Below, piece after piece: positions 36,712 to 44,511 of a DNA stretch of 64,000 bases. The stretch comes from Candidatus Termititenax sp. (GTDB taxonomy: Bacteria > Margulisbacteria > Riflemargulisbacteria > GWF2-35-9 > DYQY01). The stretch is taken from assembly GCA_020719045.1 (NCBI GenBank), contig DYQY01000005.1, positions 62,001-126,000 on the forward strand, written 5' to 3'. A program made the position numbers and the translations under genes. The notes below the pieces were generated by a model, which was not told the origin of the DNA, made no database searches, and saw only the letters and a program-made list of their open reading frames with translations. The stretch's first letter is position 1. Each line of letters opens with the position of its first letter.

Positions 36712-37831
36712 TTTTTATTAGTTCCTTAATAATAGTCTCCATCTTTGTTGAACGTGACCCTTTGAAGAGTATTACTTTGTTTTTTGGACTTAATTCATTA
36801 ATTTTGCTAGGAATCAATGTTTTGTCTGTATAATAGTAACATTTGTCGTTCTTTTTCTCAATTCGAAGATATGTGTTTCCATAAAAAATTGCTTTTTCTA
36901 TTTGTTTATCATTAATAATTTTATTAATCAGCTCTTTGTGGAATAAATCTTCTTTTTTCCCTAGCTCTTTCATTTCCCCAAGAACAGTTATTATTTTATG
37001 GTTTGGGTACATAGCTTTTGTTTTGTTTATAGAAAACTCCATGCTGTTAGGGTTAGCATTGTAAGCATCATCAATAATAATATTTCCGTTCCATTTAGTT
37101 ATTTCTTCACGATGTGGACTAATGGATTTAATTTCTAGAGCATCAAGTTCTTCTTGTGTAATACCAAAGTTCATCGCCAGAGCAGATGCTAGCTTTTTGC
37201 TTGATAATAGTGGTTGTTCTTCTGTGATTGTGTTTATTATAAATTCATTCTTTTGTGCCTTTTCTTTGACGAGTTCATAATAATCAAATTTGGTGTTTAA
37301 GTAAGCAGAATATTTTTTATTTTTATCTTTTGGAAAGTTAAAAATCTCAGACTTACCGAGTGCAATATTTTTTTGTGTTTTCATTAGCTCAAGGTGAGCA
37401 AGACCGATATTTGTGATTAGGGTTATGTCAGGTCTAATAATGTTTGATAAATAGGTTAGGTCTCCTCTGTGTCTCATTCCCATTTCAATAATAATAAAGT
37501 CAGCATCACTTGGGGCATTAAGTAGTGTTAACGGTGCACCAACCTCGTTGTTTTGATTCTCAAAAGTGCTATGAACTTTGTATTTGATGCTAAGTATTTG
37601 GTGAAGCATATCTTTAAGGGTTGTTTTGCCGGAGCTACCTGTAAGACCGATAACCGTTGCTTTAATGTTATTCATTCTATGATAAGTAGCATATTCAGGT
37701 AAGTCTACATCAAGCACCTTGATTTTTCTTTTAATCATTTCTGGGATAAAGCTGTGTCCATCAAAGTTTTCACCTTTAATAGGAATAAAGATATCATTTT
37801 CTTTTATGGTTCTGGTATCTATGGAATACAA
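36704..37831 (-). CDS. murF: UDP-MurNAc-tripeptide--D-Ala-D-Ala ligase
   Basis: 375 residues, shorter than the usual 450 in the N-terminal domain. Starts at TTG with GAAGGAA upstream, inside the last 13 nt of murE. DTRTIKENDIFIPIKGENFDGHSFI is the standard N-terminal domain start; the ATP loop is LTGSSGKTTLKDM near residue 60, then NNEVGAPLTLL, and DDAYNANPNSM near 252. Completes the soluble pentapeptide precursor. Confidence 0.94.
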   Translation of the reverse strand: MYSIDTRTIKENDIFIPIKGENFDGHSFIPEMIKRKIKVLDVDLPEYATYHRMNNIKATVIGLTGSSGKTTLKDMLHQILSIKYKVHSTFENQNNEVGAPLTLLNAPSDADFIIIEMGMRHRGDLTYLSNIIRPDITLITNIGLAHLELMKTQKNIALGKSEIFNFPKDKNKKYSAYLNTKFDYYELVKEKAQKNEFIINTITEEQPLLSSKKLASALAMNFGITQEELDALEIKSISPHREEITKWNGNIIIDDAYNANPNSMEFSINKTKAMYPNHKIITVLGEMKELGKKEDLFHKELINKIINDKQIEKAIFYGNTYLRIEKKNDKCYYYTDKTLIPSKINELSPKNKVILFKGSRSTKMETIIKELIKND

Positions 37832-38979
37832 CTGGCTAGTTCCTTCACTATTTCACTGTCGTCAAAGTGGGATTTGATATTTCCAATAATTTGGTAGTCC
37901 TCGTGGCCTTTACCAGCCAGCATTATGAAGTCATTTGCTTTGGCAAGCAGAAGCGCTTTTTTAATAGCTTCTTTTCTGTCTATTTCAATTATTAATTTGT
38001 TTTTATTTTCTATGCCAACAGTAATCTGGTCTATGATAGACTGCGGATTCTCTGTTCTTGGATTGTCGGAAGTAACAATTATTATGTCAGCCCATTTATC
38101 TGCAATTTTGCCCATAAGTGGTCTTTTTTTGTTGTCTCTATCTCCACCAGCACCGAACACAGCAATAAGTTTATTTTTTGTAATTTTTCTTGCCTCTTTA
38201 AGAACATTGTCCAGCCCATCAGGAGTGTGCGCGTAATCAACTACTGCGGTGTATGGTTTATTTATAGCAACTTTTTCGAACCTTCCTTTTGGTGGCAAGG
38301 CGTTAGCTAGTCCATCTTTTATGGTTTGAATAGGAATACTCAGTGCCTTACAGATAGCAAAAGTAGCTTTCAGATTATTTTCATTAAAAGCACCTATAAG
38401 TTTATGAGAGAAATCAATTTTTATTTTCTTGTAGTCAGTAGGATAGATTGTCGTACCAACTGGGTTTGTTAAGAATTTGAATTTTGCACTAACGTAGTTC
38501 TTAAAAGTTTTGTGATAGTCTAAGTGGTCTTGAGTAATGTTCGTAAGAAGTTTAACTGTGAATGGTAATCCTGCAATTCTATTTTCTTCAACACCAATAG
38601 AGGATACTTCCATTATTAGGTGAGTTTCATTATTCTCTATCATTTCTTTAATGATAGACACTAGGTCGAAAATCTCTGGTGTAGTCAGTGATGAGTTGAT
38701 TGTTCCTATAACTCTTGGTTTTGCGCCAGCCTGTTTTAGCACTTCGTTTACTAAATAGGTTACAGTTGTTTTGCCATTGGTGCCTGTTACGCCGATTATT
38801 TTTATTTTATTCATCGGAAGGTTCCATAGCGTGCTAAGATATCTGTAAACAAATTTTTTATCAATCTTGATGATTTTATTTGTTTTTTCTATGAGTTCCT
38901 TGGTTATGTGATTCTGACCCTTATTAATGGCTAAAAAAATGTCATTCGTGTTTATTTTTCTGGTGTCATACTGTATCAT
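37819..38979 (-). CDS. murE: UDP-MurNAc-tripeptide synthetase, meso-DAP type by motif
   Basis: 386 residues, about 100 fewer than typical MurE; the loss is in the N-terminal uridine-binding domain (only about 55 residues before the ATP loop). ATP loop GVTGTNGKTTVTYLV near residue 63, HLDYHKTF near 150, AVDYAHTPDGL near 245, and SDNPRTENP near 290. In the family DNPR correlates with meso-diaminopimelate addition (lysine ligases differ at this motif), so meso-DAP peptidoglycan is predicted. First gene of the mur operon; TATAAT lies 9 nt before the ATG. Confidence 0.94.
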   Translation of the reverse strand: MIQYDTRKINTNDIFLAINKGQNHITKELIEKTNKIIKIDKKFVYRYLSTLWNLPMNKIKIIGVTGTNGKTTVTYLVNEVLKQAGAKPRVIGTINSSLTTPEIFDLVSIIKEMIENNETHLIMEVSSIGVEENRIAGLPFTVKLLTNITQDHLDYHKTFKNYVSAKFKFLTNPVGTTIYPTDYKKIKIDFSHKLIGAFNENNLKATFAICKALSIPIQTIKDGLANALPPKGRFEKVAINKPYTAVVDYAHTPDGLDNVLKEARKITKNKLIAVFGAGGDRDNKKRPLMGKIADKWADIIIVTSDNPRTENPQSIIDQITVGIENKNKLIIEIDRKEAIKKALLLAKANDFIMLAGKGHEDYQIIGNIKSHFDDSEIVKELASCIP

Positions 38980-38988
38980 ATAACAAGA

Positions 38989-38994
38989 ATTATA
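38989..38994 (-). promoter_or_regulatory. murE operon -10 box
   Basis: On the minus strand TATAAT ends 9 nt before the murE ATG; there is no Shine-Dalgarno. Predicted leader is only a few nt. A palindromic TTGCAA at 39013-39018 could be the -35 (18-nt spacer). Confidence 0.6.
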
Positions 38995-39036
38995 AGGCTA
39001 GAATAGAAGCAATTGCAATACTGAAGAGGGGTTGTT

Positions 39037-39801
39037 TTGTTAACAGGCAAAGAATTATTTATTAAGTTCAGAGAAACAGAAGATCCAAAGCTTAAAGATC
39101 AGATAATTGAACAACACTACAACTTAGTAATATATGTAGCTCGTAAGTTCTTAGGCAAAGGTGAGGCATTAGAAGACCTTATTCAAGTTGGCATCATAGG
39201 TCTTATCAAGTCTATGGATAACTATGACCCTAGTTATAATGCTGAGTTTGCAACCTATGCCATGCCGATGATTGTTGGCGAGATTAAGCATTATTTTAGA
39301 GACCACGCACGTTTGGTCAAGCTACCAAGAAGACTTCACGAGCTTAACGCTCAGATTAAAAAGTTGGCTTTTGAATTTCAACAGAATTATGACCGTTCAC
39401 CAACTATTGAAGAAATAGCTAAACAGCTAAACGCTTCTGAGGAAGAAGTTCTAGAAGCGATGGAGGCTGGTGAAGCAAGTAGGGCTCTTAGTTTGGACTC
39501 TCCAGCCTTTGTAACAGAGAGAAGCGGTGAAGTGGTATCTGACGCTAGAGCGTCTTTGATGGACTCATTAGGTGTAGAGCATCTTGAGTCAAAGATAATA
39601 GATAGAGAGACTTTGAAGTTTGCAATAGCTAATATTCTTAATAGAAGAGAGCAAAGAATTATTTATATGAGATATTATGATAATCTTTCTCAGCATGAGA
39701 TTGCTACTTATCTGCGTTTATCACAGATGCACGTGTCTAGACTTATTAAAAACGCTATTGATAAATTATCCAGGTATATTCAAAAAAATTCTATAATTTA
39801 G
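39037..39801 (+). CDS. Alternative sigma factor, SigB/SigF/SigG type
   Basis: 254 residues from TTG with AGAGGGG upstream. Sigma-70 region 2 (about residues 22-95: EDLIQVGIIGLIKSMDNYDP, EFATYAMPMIVGEIKHYFRD), region 3 (about 100-170) and region 4 helix-turn-helix (about 200-250: NILNRREQRIIYMRYYDNLSQ...LSQMHVSRLIK). The size and lack of region 1 match the SigB/F/G stress and sporulation group. The convergent gene 22 nt away encodes an RsbU/SpoIIE-type phosphatase, suggesting a partner-switch control circuit, although no anti-sigma kinase or STAS antagonist is in the window. Confidence 0.9.
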   Translation: MLTGKELFIKFRETEDPKLKDQIIEQHYNLVIYVARKFLGKGEALEDLIQVGIIGLIKSMDNYDPSYNAEFATYAMPMIVGEIKHYFRDHARLVKLPRRLHELNAQIKKLAFEFQQNYDRSPTIEEIAKQLNASEEEVLEAMEAGEASRALSLDSPAFVTERSGEVVSDARASLMDSLGVEHLESKIIDRETLKFAIANILNRREQRIIYMRYYDNLSQHEIATYLRLSQMHVSRLIKNAIDKLSRYIQKNSII

Positions 39802-39823
39802 CAGAGACTGCAGGGTGGTGGGT

Positions 39824-40801
39824 CTAACTATATTCAAGTAACATCATTGTAATGTCATCATCGGTATTGGGGCTTTTACTGTATTCTTTTATTTCATCAA
39901 GTATTTTTTGAAAAAGGTTTTCTCCAGATAACCAGCTATTTTCTTGAAGAATTTTTGTTAGTCTGCTGGCTCCAAATAGTTCGCCATTTTCGTCTTTTGC
40001 TTCAGTTACTCCATCAGTGTATAAGAATATTTTGTCTCCTTGCTCAAGGATGATGTCTTTTTGCTCGAATTCTGGAGATTCGAACATACCAAGGAATACT
40101 CCCTCTGTTTCTAATAAGATGACTGTATTATTTTTTTTCAGTAAGATTGGTGCAGTATGTCCAGCCTTTGAATAGGTGAGCTTATTGTTTGTTACATCTA
40201 AGGTAGCACCAAAAATAGTAACAAAGTTAATCGCACTTCCTTCTGTATATTCAAGTAAGCGTTTGTTAGCTATTTCCATCATCTGTTTGGGCTGAATCTG
40301 TTGTGAAAATAGGTCTTCAAGTGTGTTTTTTGATAAAATCATAACTAGGGCAGATGCTACACCGTGGCCGGAAACGTCTCCGATAGCGAAGTTAATTGTT
40401 TCATCTTTTTTGTTTTTTAAAGTAATTACTCCTAGGTCTGGCTCAGAGGATTGAATTTTATTTTTAATATCCTTTGTCATTACAAAGAAGTCGCCTCCAA
40501 TTTTCTCGGCAGGCATACAAAGGGCAGTAAGCTGATATTTTTTATATTGAATTTTATTTGTTGCAAGTAGTCCGCTTTGGATTCTTCTTGCCATGTCTAA
40601 GTCTCGTTTGTTTTTCATTTGGTTTCTATCGGTTGTCTTAATGAGTTGTAATGCCTCTTGTTTTAAGACTTCTGCATTGTTTTTAAGAACCTCCGTTTCT
40701 TTGATAGTTTTTAGTTTTAAATCTCTCTCTCTCTTAAGGAAAAGAAGAAGTGTTGCAGAGATTGCAAAGAAAATAAGTAGATAGATGATATGAATTAACA
40801 T
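39824..40801 (-). CDS. Membrane-anchored RsbU/SpoIIE-type PP2C serine phosphatase
   Basis: 325 residues: one N-terminal membrane segment (about 3-21), a coiled coil (about 25-75), and a PPM/SpoIIE phosphatase domain (about 95-325). Metal motifs EKIGGDFFV (near 108), GDVSGHGVASALV (near 148), YTDGVTEAKDENG (near 268) and DDITMM at the end. Such enzymes dephosphorylate STAS-domain anti-anti-sigma factors. The absence of a sensory domain other than the short membrane/coiled-coil part means the input is unclear. Convergent with the sigma-factor gene, its probable regulatory target through unseen partners. Confidence 0.9.
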   Translation of the reverse strand: MLIHIIYLLIFFAISATLLLFLKRERDLKLKTIKETEVLKNNAEVLKQEALQLIKTTDRNQMKNKRDLDMARRIQSGLLATNKIQYKKYQLTALCMPAEKIGGDFFVMTKDIKNKIQSSEPDLGVITLKNKKDETINFAIGDVSGHGVASALVMILSKNTLEDLFSQQIQPKQMMEIANKRLLEYTEGSAINFVTIFGATLDVTNNKLTYSKAGHTAPILLKKNNTVILLETEGVFLGMFESPEFEQKDIILEQGDKIFLYTDGVTEAKDENGELFGASRLTKILQENSWLSGENLFQKILDEIKEYSKSPNTDDDITMMLLEYS

Positions 40802-40958
40802 AGTTGTTTCTAATTAGCCCCCCTAGAGTATATTTAAGGATATTAGCATCAGATATATAAAATCAATAGGGGTTGAAATAGCAAAAAAATATGGTTTAAC
40901 GTAGGGTGTGGTTTTTTGTGGGAATATTATAGCGTTATCGTATTCTATTATAGAAAAG

Positions 40959-40987
40959 TTGACGTTTATTTGCTATGTGATTATACT
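40959..40987 (+). promoter_or_regulatory. Full leaderless promoter of pseudopilin gene
   Basis: TTGACG (40959-40964), a 17-nt spacer, TATACT (40982-40987), then 6 nt to the ATG at 40994. Near-consensus sigma-70 promoter with the start codon at the expected transcription start. Confidence 0.75.
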
Positions 40988-40993
40988 GTTAAT

Positions 40994-41431
40994 ATGATGG
41001 TTGCTCCTAGTAATAGAAAAGCCTTTATGTTACTTGAGACATTATTAGCTTTATCTATTCTATTAATATTGTTGCCAATGGTAAGTAATATTTTTTATGG
41101 GAGCGTTAAAAGATATCAATCGAATTCAGATGAGAATAAAGAGATAGCTCAGGTAGTGTTTGCAGAAATGTATCTAAACAAGATAGGCAAAGTTTCTGAC
41201 TCAATTAATGTGGTTGGTGAGGTTTTGCAAATTGATAGTGGAGGCGTTATCCATGAAGTGGGAGTTAAAAATAATAAGCTGTATACTATGCAATCAGCAA
41301 CTAGATACTTAACAATAGAACCAATGCAAATAAGTAGCTATCGGTTTATTAAGTTAAATGATAATTACTATCAGATTGAGTTGCGTACAAAAACTAATAG
41401 AGAATATTTAATTCAAATGATTAGATACTAA
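40994..41431 (+). CDS. Type IV pilin-like / type II secretion pseudopilin
   Basis: 145 residues from the ATG at the predicted transcription start; a longer frame from 40916 would run through the promoter and is rejected. After a short basic leader ending SNRKA comes FMLLETLLALS, with Phe at +1 and Glu at +5 of the mature protein, the prepilin peptidase pattern, followed by one hydrophobic helix (about 20 residues). The globular part is short, like GspI/GspJ-type minor pseudopilins. No other pilus gene is nearby, so the system it belongs to lies elsewhere. A possible second ATG follows directly. Confidence 0.75.
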   Translation: MMVAPSNRKAFMLLETLLALSILLILLPMVSNIFYGSVKRYQSNSDENKEIAQVVFAEMYLNKIGKVSDSINVVGEVLQIDSGGVIHEVGVKNNKLYTMQSATRYLTIEPMQISSYRFIKLNDNYYQIELRTKTNREYLIQMIRY

Positions 41432-41469
41432 TTAGTGTATTTGTTTGTTTACAAAAGAATATAATCTTA

Positions 41470-41499
41470 ACCCTCTCAATTCGAAAGAAAGGAGAGGGT
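41470..41499. terminator. Hairpin between convergent pseudopilin and glyQ
   Basis: ACCCTCTC (41470-41477) pairs with GAGAGGGT (41492-41499), 8 bp, 14-nt loop. No T run; placed between convergent genes, so probably a two-way transcription end. Confidence 0.5.
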
Positions 41500-41547
41500 G
41501 CTGGTATCGTATCAATTAGAAGTTTTTGTTAGTTACAGCGGGTGAGG

Positions 41548-42417
41548 TTACTTCTTTAGTAATGGAAACCCAAGTTCTTCGCGTTTAGCAAGATACTTAA
41601 CCGCACATTTTTTTGCTAAATGACGTATTTTAGTTATGTAGTTTGTTCTTTCAGTAACGCTTATAGCACCTCTTGCATCAAGTAAGTTAAAGGTGTGTGA
41701 GCATTTTAGACAATAGTCATATGCTGGTAGAATTAGTTTTTCTTCAATGCATTTATATGATTCTTTTTCGAATTTCTGAAACATATCAGTAAGCATTTCA
41801 ACGTTTGAAACTTCAAAGTTGTATTTACTTTGTTCTTGCTCATTTTGAAGGTAAATATCGCCATACTTTATGTTATCGTTCCAGTTTATGTCATATACAG
41901 AATCTTTGCCCTGAATAAACATAGTTAATCTTTCAATGCCATAGGTTATTTCTACAGAAACCGGATCAAGTTCAATGCCACCAGTAATCTGAAAGTAAGT
42001 GAATTGTGTTACTTCCATGCCATCTAGCCATACTTCCCATCCTAAGCCAGCTGCTCCAAGAGTAGGTGATTCCCAGTTGTCTTCAACAAAGCGTAAGTCA
42101 TGTTCTGTAAGGTCAACACCAATCGCCTCTAGACTTCTTTTATATAAGTCCTGAACATTCAAAGGTGAAGGTTTAAGAATTACTTGAAATTGAAAATAGT
42201 GTTGTAGCCTATTCGGGTTTTCTCCATAACGACCATCAGTAGGTCTTCTTGATGGCTCTACGTAAGCAACGTTATATGGTTCAGGTCCTAGAACTCTTAG
42301 GAAAGTAGCAGGGTTCATTGTTCCTGCGCCTTTTTCCATATCATATGGTTGTTGGATAATGCATCCTTGGTCTGCCCAAAACTGTTGTAAAGTTAGAATA
42401 ACATTTTGAAAATTCAT
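41548..42417 (-). CDS. glyQ: Glycyl-tRNA synthetase alpha subunit
   Basis: 289 residues, the usual length. Class II catalytic subunit: [20 protein letters not shown] at the start, [17 protein letters not shown] (near 55-72), [12 protein letters not shown], and YGIERLTMF near 165. Works with GlyS, encoded at 27268-29292. Stands alone on the minus strand with its own TATAAT 6 nt before the ATG and no ribosome site. Confidence 0.97.
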   Translation of the reverse strand: MNFQNVILTLQQFWADQGCIIQQPYDMEKGAGTMNPATFLRVLGPEPYNVAYVEPSRRPTDGRYGENPNRLQHYFQFQVILKPSPLNVQDLYKRSLEAIGVDLTEHDLRFVEDNWESPTLGAAGLGWEVWLDGMEVTQFTYFQITGGIELDPVSVEITYGIERLTMFIQGKDSVYDINWNDNIKYGDIYLQNEQEQSKYNFEVSNVEMLTDMFQKFEKESYKCIEEKLILPAYDYCLKCSHTFNLLDARGAISVTERTNYITKIRHLAKKCAVKYLAKREELGFPLLKK

Positions 42418-42423
42418 GACAGT

Positions 42424-42429
42424 ATTATA
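42424..42429 (-). promoter_or_regulatory. glyQ -10 box, predicted leaderless
   Basis: Minus-strand TATAAT ending 6 nt before the glyQ ATG; no Shine-Dalgarno. No good -35 box is visible. Confidence 0.65.
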
Positions 42430-42559
42430 CAGTTTATTTGTTGATTTGTTTATCTGTTTATTTGTTAGTATATTAGTATATATAGGAAAAGGAAAAAGTA
42501 TTAAAGATAAAGTTGTTTTTCCTTTTCACCTCTCACCATTCACTTTTCACTATTTGTAA

Positions 42560-42682
42560 TAGACATACCACAAGAGTGTGTTATAATCTACTTTGCTCTT
42601 TTGGCATGGTCATCATAGTAGATTTTTCTTATCTTTTATGATTTAATATACCAGTTTGTAAATAATGTAGGAGGAACAGCAC
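42560..42682 (+). promoter_or_regulatory. rpsF operon promoter and 95-nt leader
   Basis: TAGACA (42560-42565), 16-nt spacer with an extended TG, then TATAAT (42582-42587). Unlike most promoters here it is followed by a long leader and a normal AGGAGG site. CTACT (42588-42592) and AGTAG (42617-42621) could close a stem in the leader. Autoregulation by S6-S18 is known in other bacteria; the motif is not clear enough here to claim it. Confidence 0.5.
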
Positions 42683-42973
42683 ATGAAATATGAGGTTTTA
42701 GCATTACTTAAACCCGAAAATACTGAAGAACAAGTAGATTCGTTAATAGAAAAAATAAAGAAGAATATTGAAGCAGTTGATGGAACTTTTATCGACGCTG
42801 AAAAATGGGGTAAGAGAGAAACTCCATATGCTTTTAAAAAGCATAAAGGTCTTAAAGAAGCATATTATGTTTTAATTAACTTTGAAAAACTAAAAGGTGA
42901 ACTTACTAGACTGAACTACAGTATAAGTATCGACGAGAACGTAGTTCGTCATATGATTACAAAAAAGGACTAA
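42683..42973 (+). CDS. rpsF: 30S ribosomal protein S6
   Basis: 96 residues, the usual size, with an AGGAGG site. Starts MKYEVLALLKPENTEEQ and has WGKRETPYAFKKHKGLKEAYY (split by position) with the S6 beta-alpha-beta fold pattern. First gene of rpsF-ssb-ssb-rpsR-rplI, the conserved S6/S18 arrangement with a doubled ssb. S6 binds S18 on the 30S platform. Confidence 0.95.
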   Translation: MKYEVLALLKPENTEEQVDSLIEKIKKNIEAVDGTFIDAEKWGKRETPYAFKKHKGLKEAYYVLINFEKLKGELTRLNYSISIDENVVRHMITKKD

Positions 42974-42982
42974 TATACTTTC

Positions 42983-43348
42983 ATGGCTCAGCTAAATAGA
43001 ATAATTTTGATTGGTAGTATAGTAGACGAACCAGATTTAAAAGTTTCAACAGAAGGTAAAAGTATAGCAAAGTTTACTATTGAAACTGAAAGATCCTTCG
43101 GAGATAAAACTGATAGGATTTCTGTTGTAGCTTGGGAAAAACTAGCTGATGCAGTTAACGAGTTTTCTAAAAACCAAGTAGTTTTGGTTGAAGGAAGAAT
43201 TCAGCAAAGGAGTTTTGAGGACACTGATAAGAATACAACTTGGGTTACTGAAGTTGTTGCTTCTTCTTTAAGAAGTTTTTCAGCTGGAGGAGTTACTGTT
43301 GCTGGTGGAAAAGAACAGGATATTACAGAGGATGATATACCTTTTTAA
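42983..43348 (+). CDS. ssb: Single-stranded DNA-binding protein, copy 1
   Basis: 121 residues: OB fold (about residues 3-105) starting NRIILIGSIVDEPDL, with the typical VVAWEKLA and VLVEGRIQQRSFED segments, a very short linker, and the acidic tip EDDIPF that recruits partner proteins. It lies 9 nt after rpsF and 25 nt before a second ssb of the same length. No strong ribosome site (AAGGA about 12 nt away). Confidence 0.92.
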   Translation: MAQLNRIILIGSIVDEPDLKVSTEGKSIAKFTIETERSFGDKTDRISVVAWEKLADAVNEFSKNQVVLVEGRIQQRSFEDTDKNTTWVTEVVASSLRSFSAGGVTVAGGKEQDITEDDIPF

Positions 43349-43373
43349 AAGGTAAAAGATAAAGGTAGAAAAC

Positions 43374-43739
43374 ATGTATAATAAAGTTTTTTTAATTGGT
43401 AATTTAACAAAAGATCCAGAGATGAGATATACAGCTGCTGGCATCCCAGTTACTAGATTTACAATAGCCGTTAACCGTGGATATGGTGATAATAAACAAG
43501 TAGATTTTTTAAGAATTTCTACCTGGAGAAAATTAGCTGAGTTCTGTGGAGAATATTTAGCTAAAGGAAGATCAGTTGCAATTGAAGGTTCATTGCAATT
43601 AAGTGAGTATGAAAAAGACGGCAAAGATAGAGTGTTTGCTGAAATAATGGCAGATCGCGTTGAAGTATTAAATAAGAAAGATAGTCAGTCGGATGAAGCT
43701 CCGACCAAATCTGGCAGTGATGAAGATATACCTTTTTAA
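43374..43739 (+). CDS. ssb: Single-stranded DNA-binding protein, copy 2
   Basis: 121 residues: OB fold starting NKVFLIGNLTKDPEMRYT, closer to classic SSB than copy 1, with the FLRISTWRKLAEFC and IEGSLQLSEYEKDG segments and the acidic tip DEDIPF. Both copies keep the tip. The rpsF-ssb-rpsR order usually has one ssb; which copy is the main replication SSB cannot be told, but this one matches the family better. Upstream and downstream spacers carry degenerate AAAAGGT repeats. Confidence 0.94.
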   Translation: MYNKVFLIGNLTKDPEMRYTAAGIPVTRFTIAVNRGYGDNKQVDFLRISTWRKLAEFCGEYLAKGRSVAIEGSLQLSEYEKDGKDRVFAEIMADRVEVLNKKDSQSDEAPTKSGSDEDIPF

Positions 43740-43779
43740 AGGTTAAAAGGTAAAAAGGCTAATAGGAGGACTTTAGAAA

Positions 43780-44028
43780 ATGGCAAAAAGAGTAGCAGAA
43801 AAAGTATCAGCGTTCAAAAGAGTAAGAAAAAAGAAGTGTTCTGTATGCGTATCACGCGTTGAAGTAGTTGATTATAAAGATATCAATACTTTAAGAAAGA
43901 ACATTACTGATAGAGGAAAGATAGCATCTCGTAGGATGACAGGACTTTGTCCAAAGCACCAAAGAGCTATTGCTGCAGCTATTAAAAAAGCAAGAGAAGC
44001 AAGTTTATTGCCTCATGTAATGGATTAA
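43780..44028 (+). CDS. rpsR: 30S ribosomal protein S18
   Basis: 82 residues with an AGGAGG site. [21 protein letters not shown] and [19 protein letters not shown] identify S18. The four-ligand zinc pattern CSVC ... CPKH is intact, so this is the zinc-binding (C+) form. Partner of S6. Confidence 0.95.
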   Translation: MAKRVAEKVSAFKRVRKKKCSVCVSRVEVVDYKDINTLRKNITDRGKIASRRMTGLCPKHQRAIAAAIKKAREASLLPHVMD

Positions 44029-44039
44029 GGAGAAGATAA

Positions 44040-44510
44040 ATGAGGATAATATTAACAGAAGACGATGTAAGATTAGGCGATAAAGGTAGCGTTGTTAGCG
44101 TAAAAAGAGGCTATGGCGTTAATTATTTAATTCCAGAAAATAAAGCTATCATTTATAACGCTGGTAATAAGGCAAAAGTTGACAATGAAATAGGTCAGCA
44201 GTCAAAAAGAATTGCTAAAGAAAAAGCTGAGCATCAAGCTCAAGCAGATAAGTTAAAAGAAGTTGAACTTAATTTTGTTGCAAAGGCAGCATTAACAGGT
44301 CACATTTATGGTTCAATTACTAACCATGATGTTTCTGAGAAGATTAAGGAATTAACAGGATTAGATATTTCTAAAAAGAAAATCGCAATTAACACACACA
44401 TTAAGACAGCTGGAAAGTATGCTGCAAATATTAAGTTATTTACAGGTATTAATGTATCAGTACCAATAATTGTTACAATCGAAGAAGAAGAGATTAAGCT
44501 AAAAAGATAA
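44040..44510 (+). CDS. rplI: 50S ribosomal protein L9
   Basis: 156 residues with AAGGAG upstream. N-terminal domain MRIILTEDDVRLGDKGSVVSV and GYGVNYLIPENKAI bind 23S rRNA; a charged helix (about 45-80) links to the C-terminal domain (about 85-150, GHIYGSITNHDVSEKI). Follows rpsR as in most bacteria. Confidence 0.95.
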   Translation: MRIILTEDDVRLGDKGSVVSVKRGYGVNYLIPENKAIIYNAGNKAKVDNEIGQQSKRIAKEKAEHQAQADKLKEVELNFVAKAALTGHIYGSITNHDVSEKIKELTGLDISKKKIAINTHIKTAGKYAANIKLFTGINVSVPIIVTIEEEEIKLKR

Positions 44511-44511
44511 A

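Noticed and set aside
40916..40993. Upstream extension of the pseudopilin frame
   Set aside because: It contains the TTGACG/TATACT promoter and would put 26 non-leader residues before a standard prepilin leader.
42588..42682. S6-S18 autoregulatory leader motif
   Set aside because: A CTACT/AGTAG stem is possible, but the conserved bulge of the known motif could not be identified by eye.
43346..43770. Reverse-orientation CTTT ladder between the ssb genes and rpsR
   Set aside because: AAAAGGT-like units there are spaced 6-8 nt without fixed register and without a -10 junction, so they are only loosely similar to the promoter ladders.
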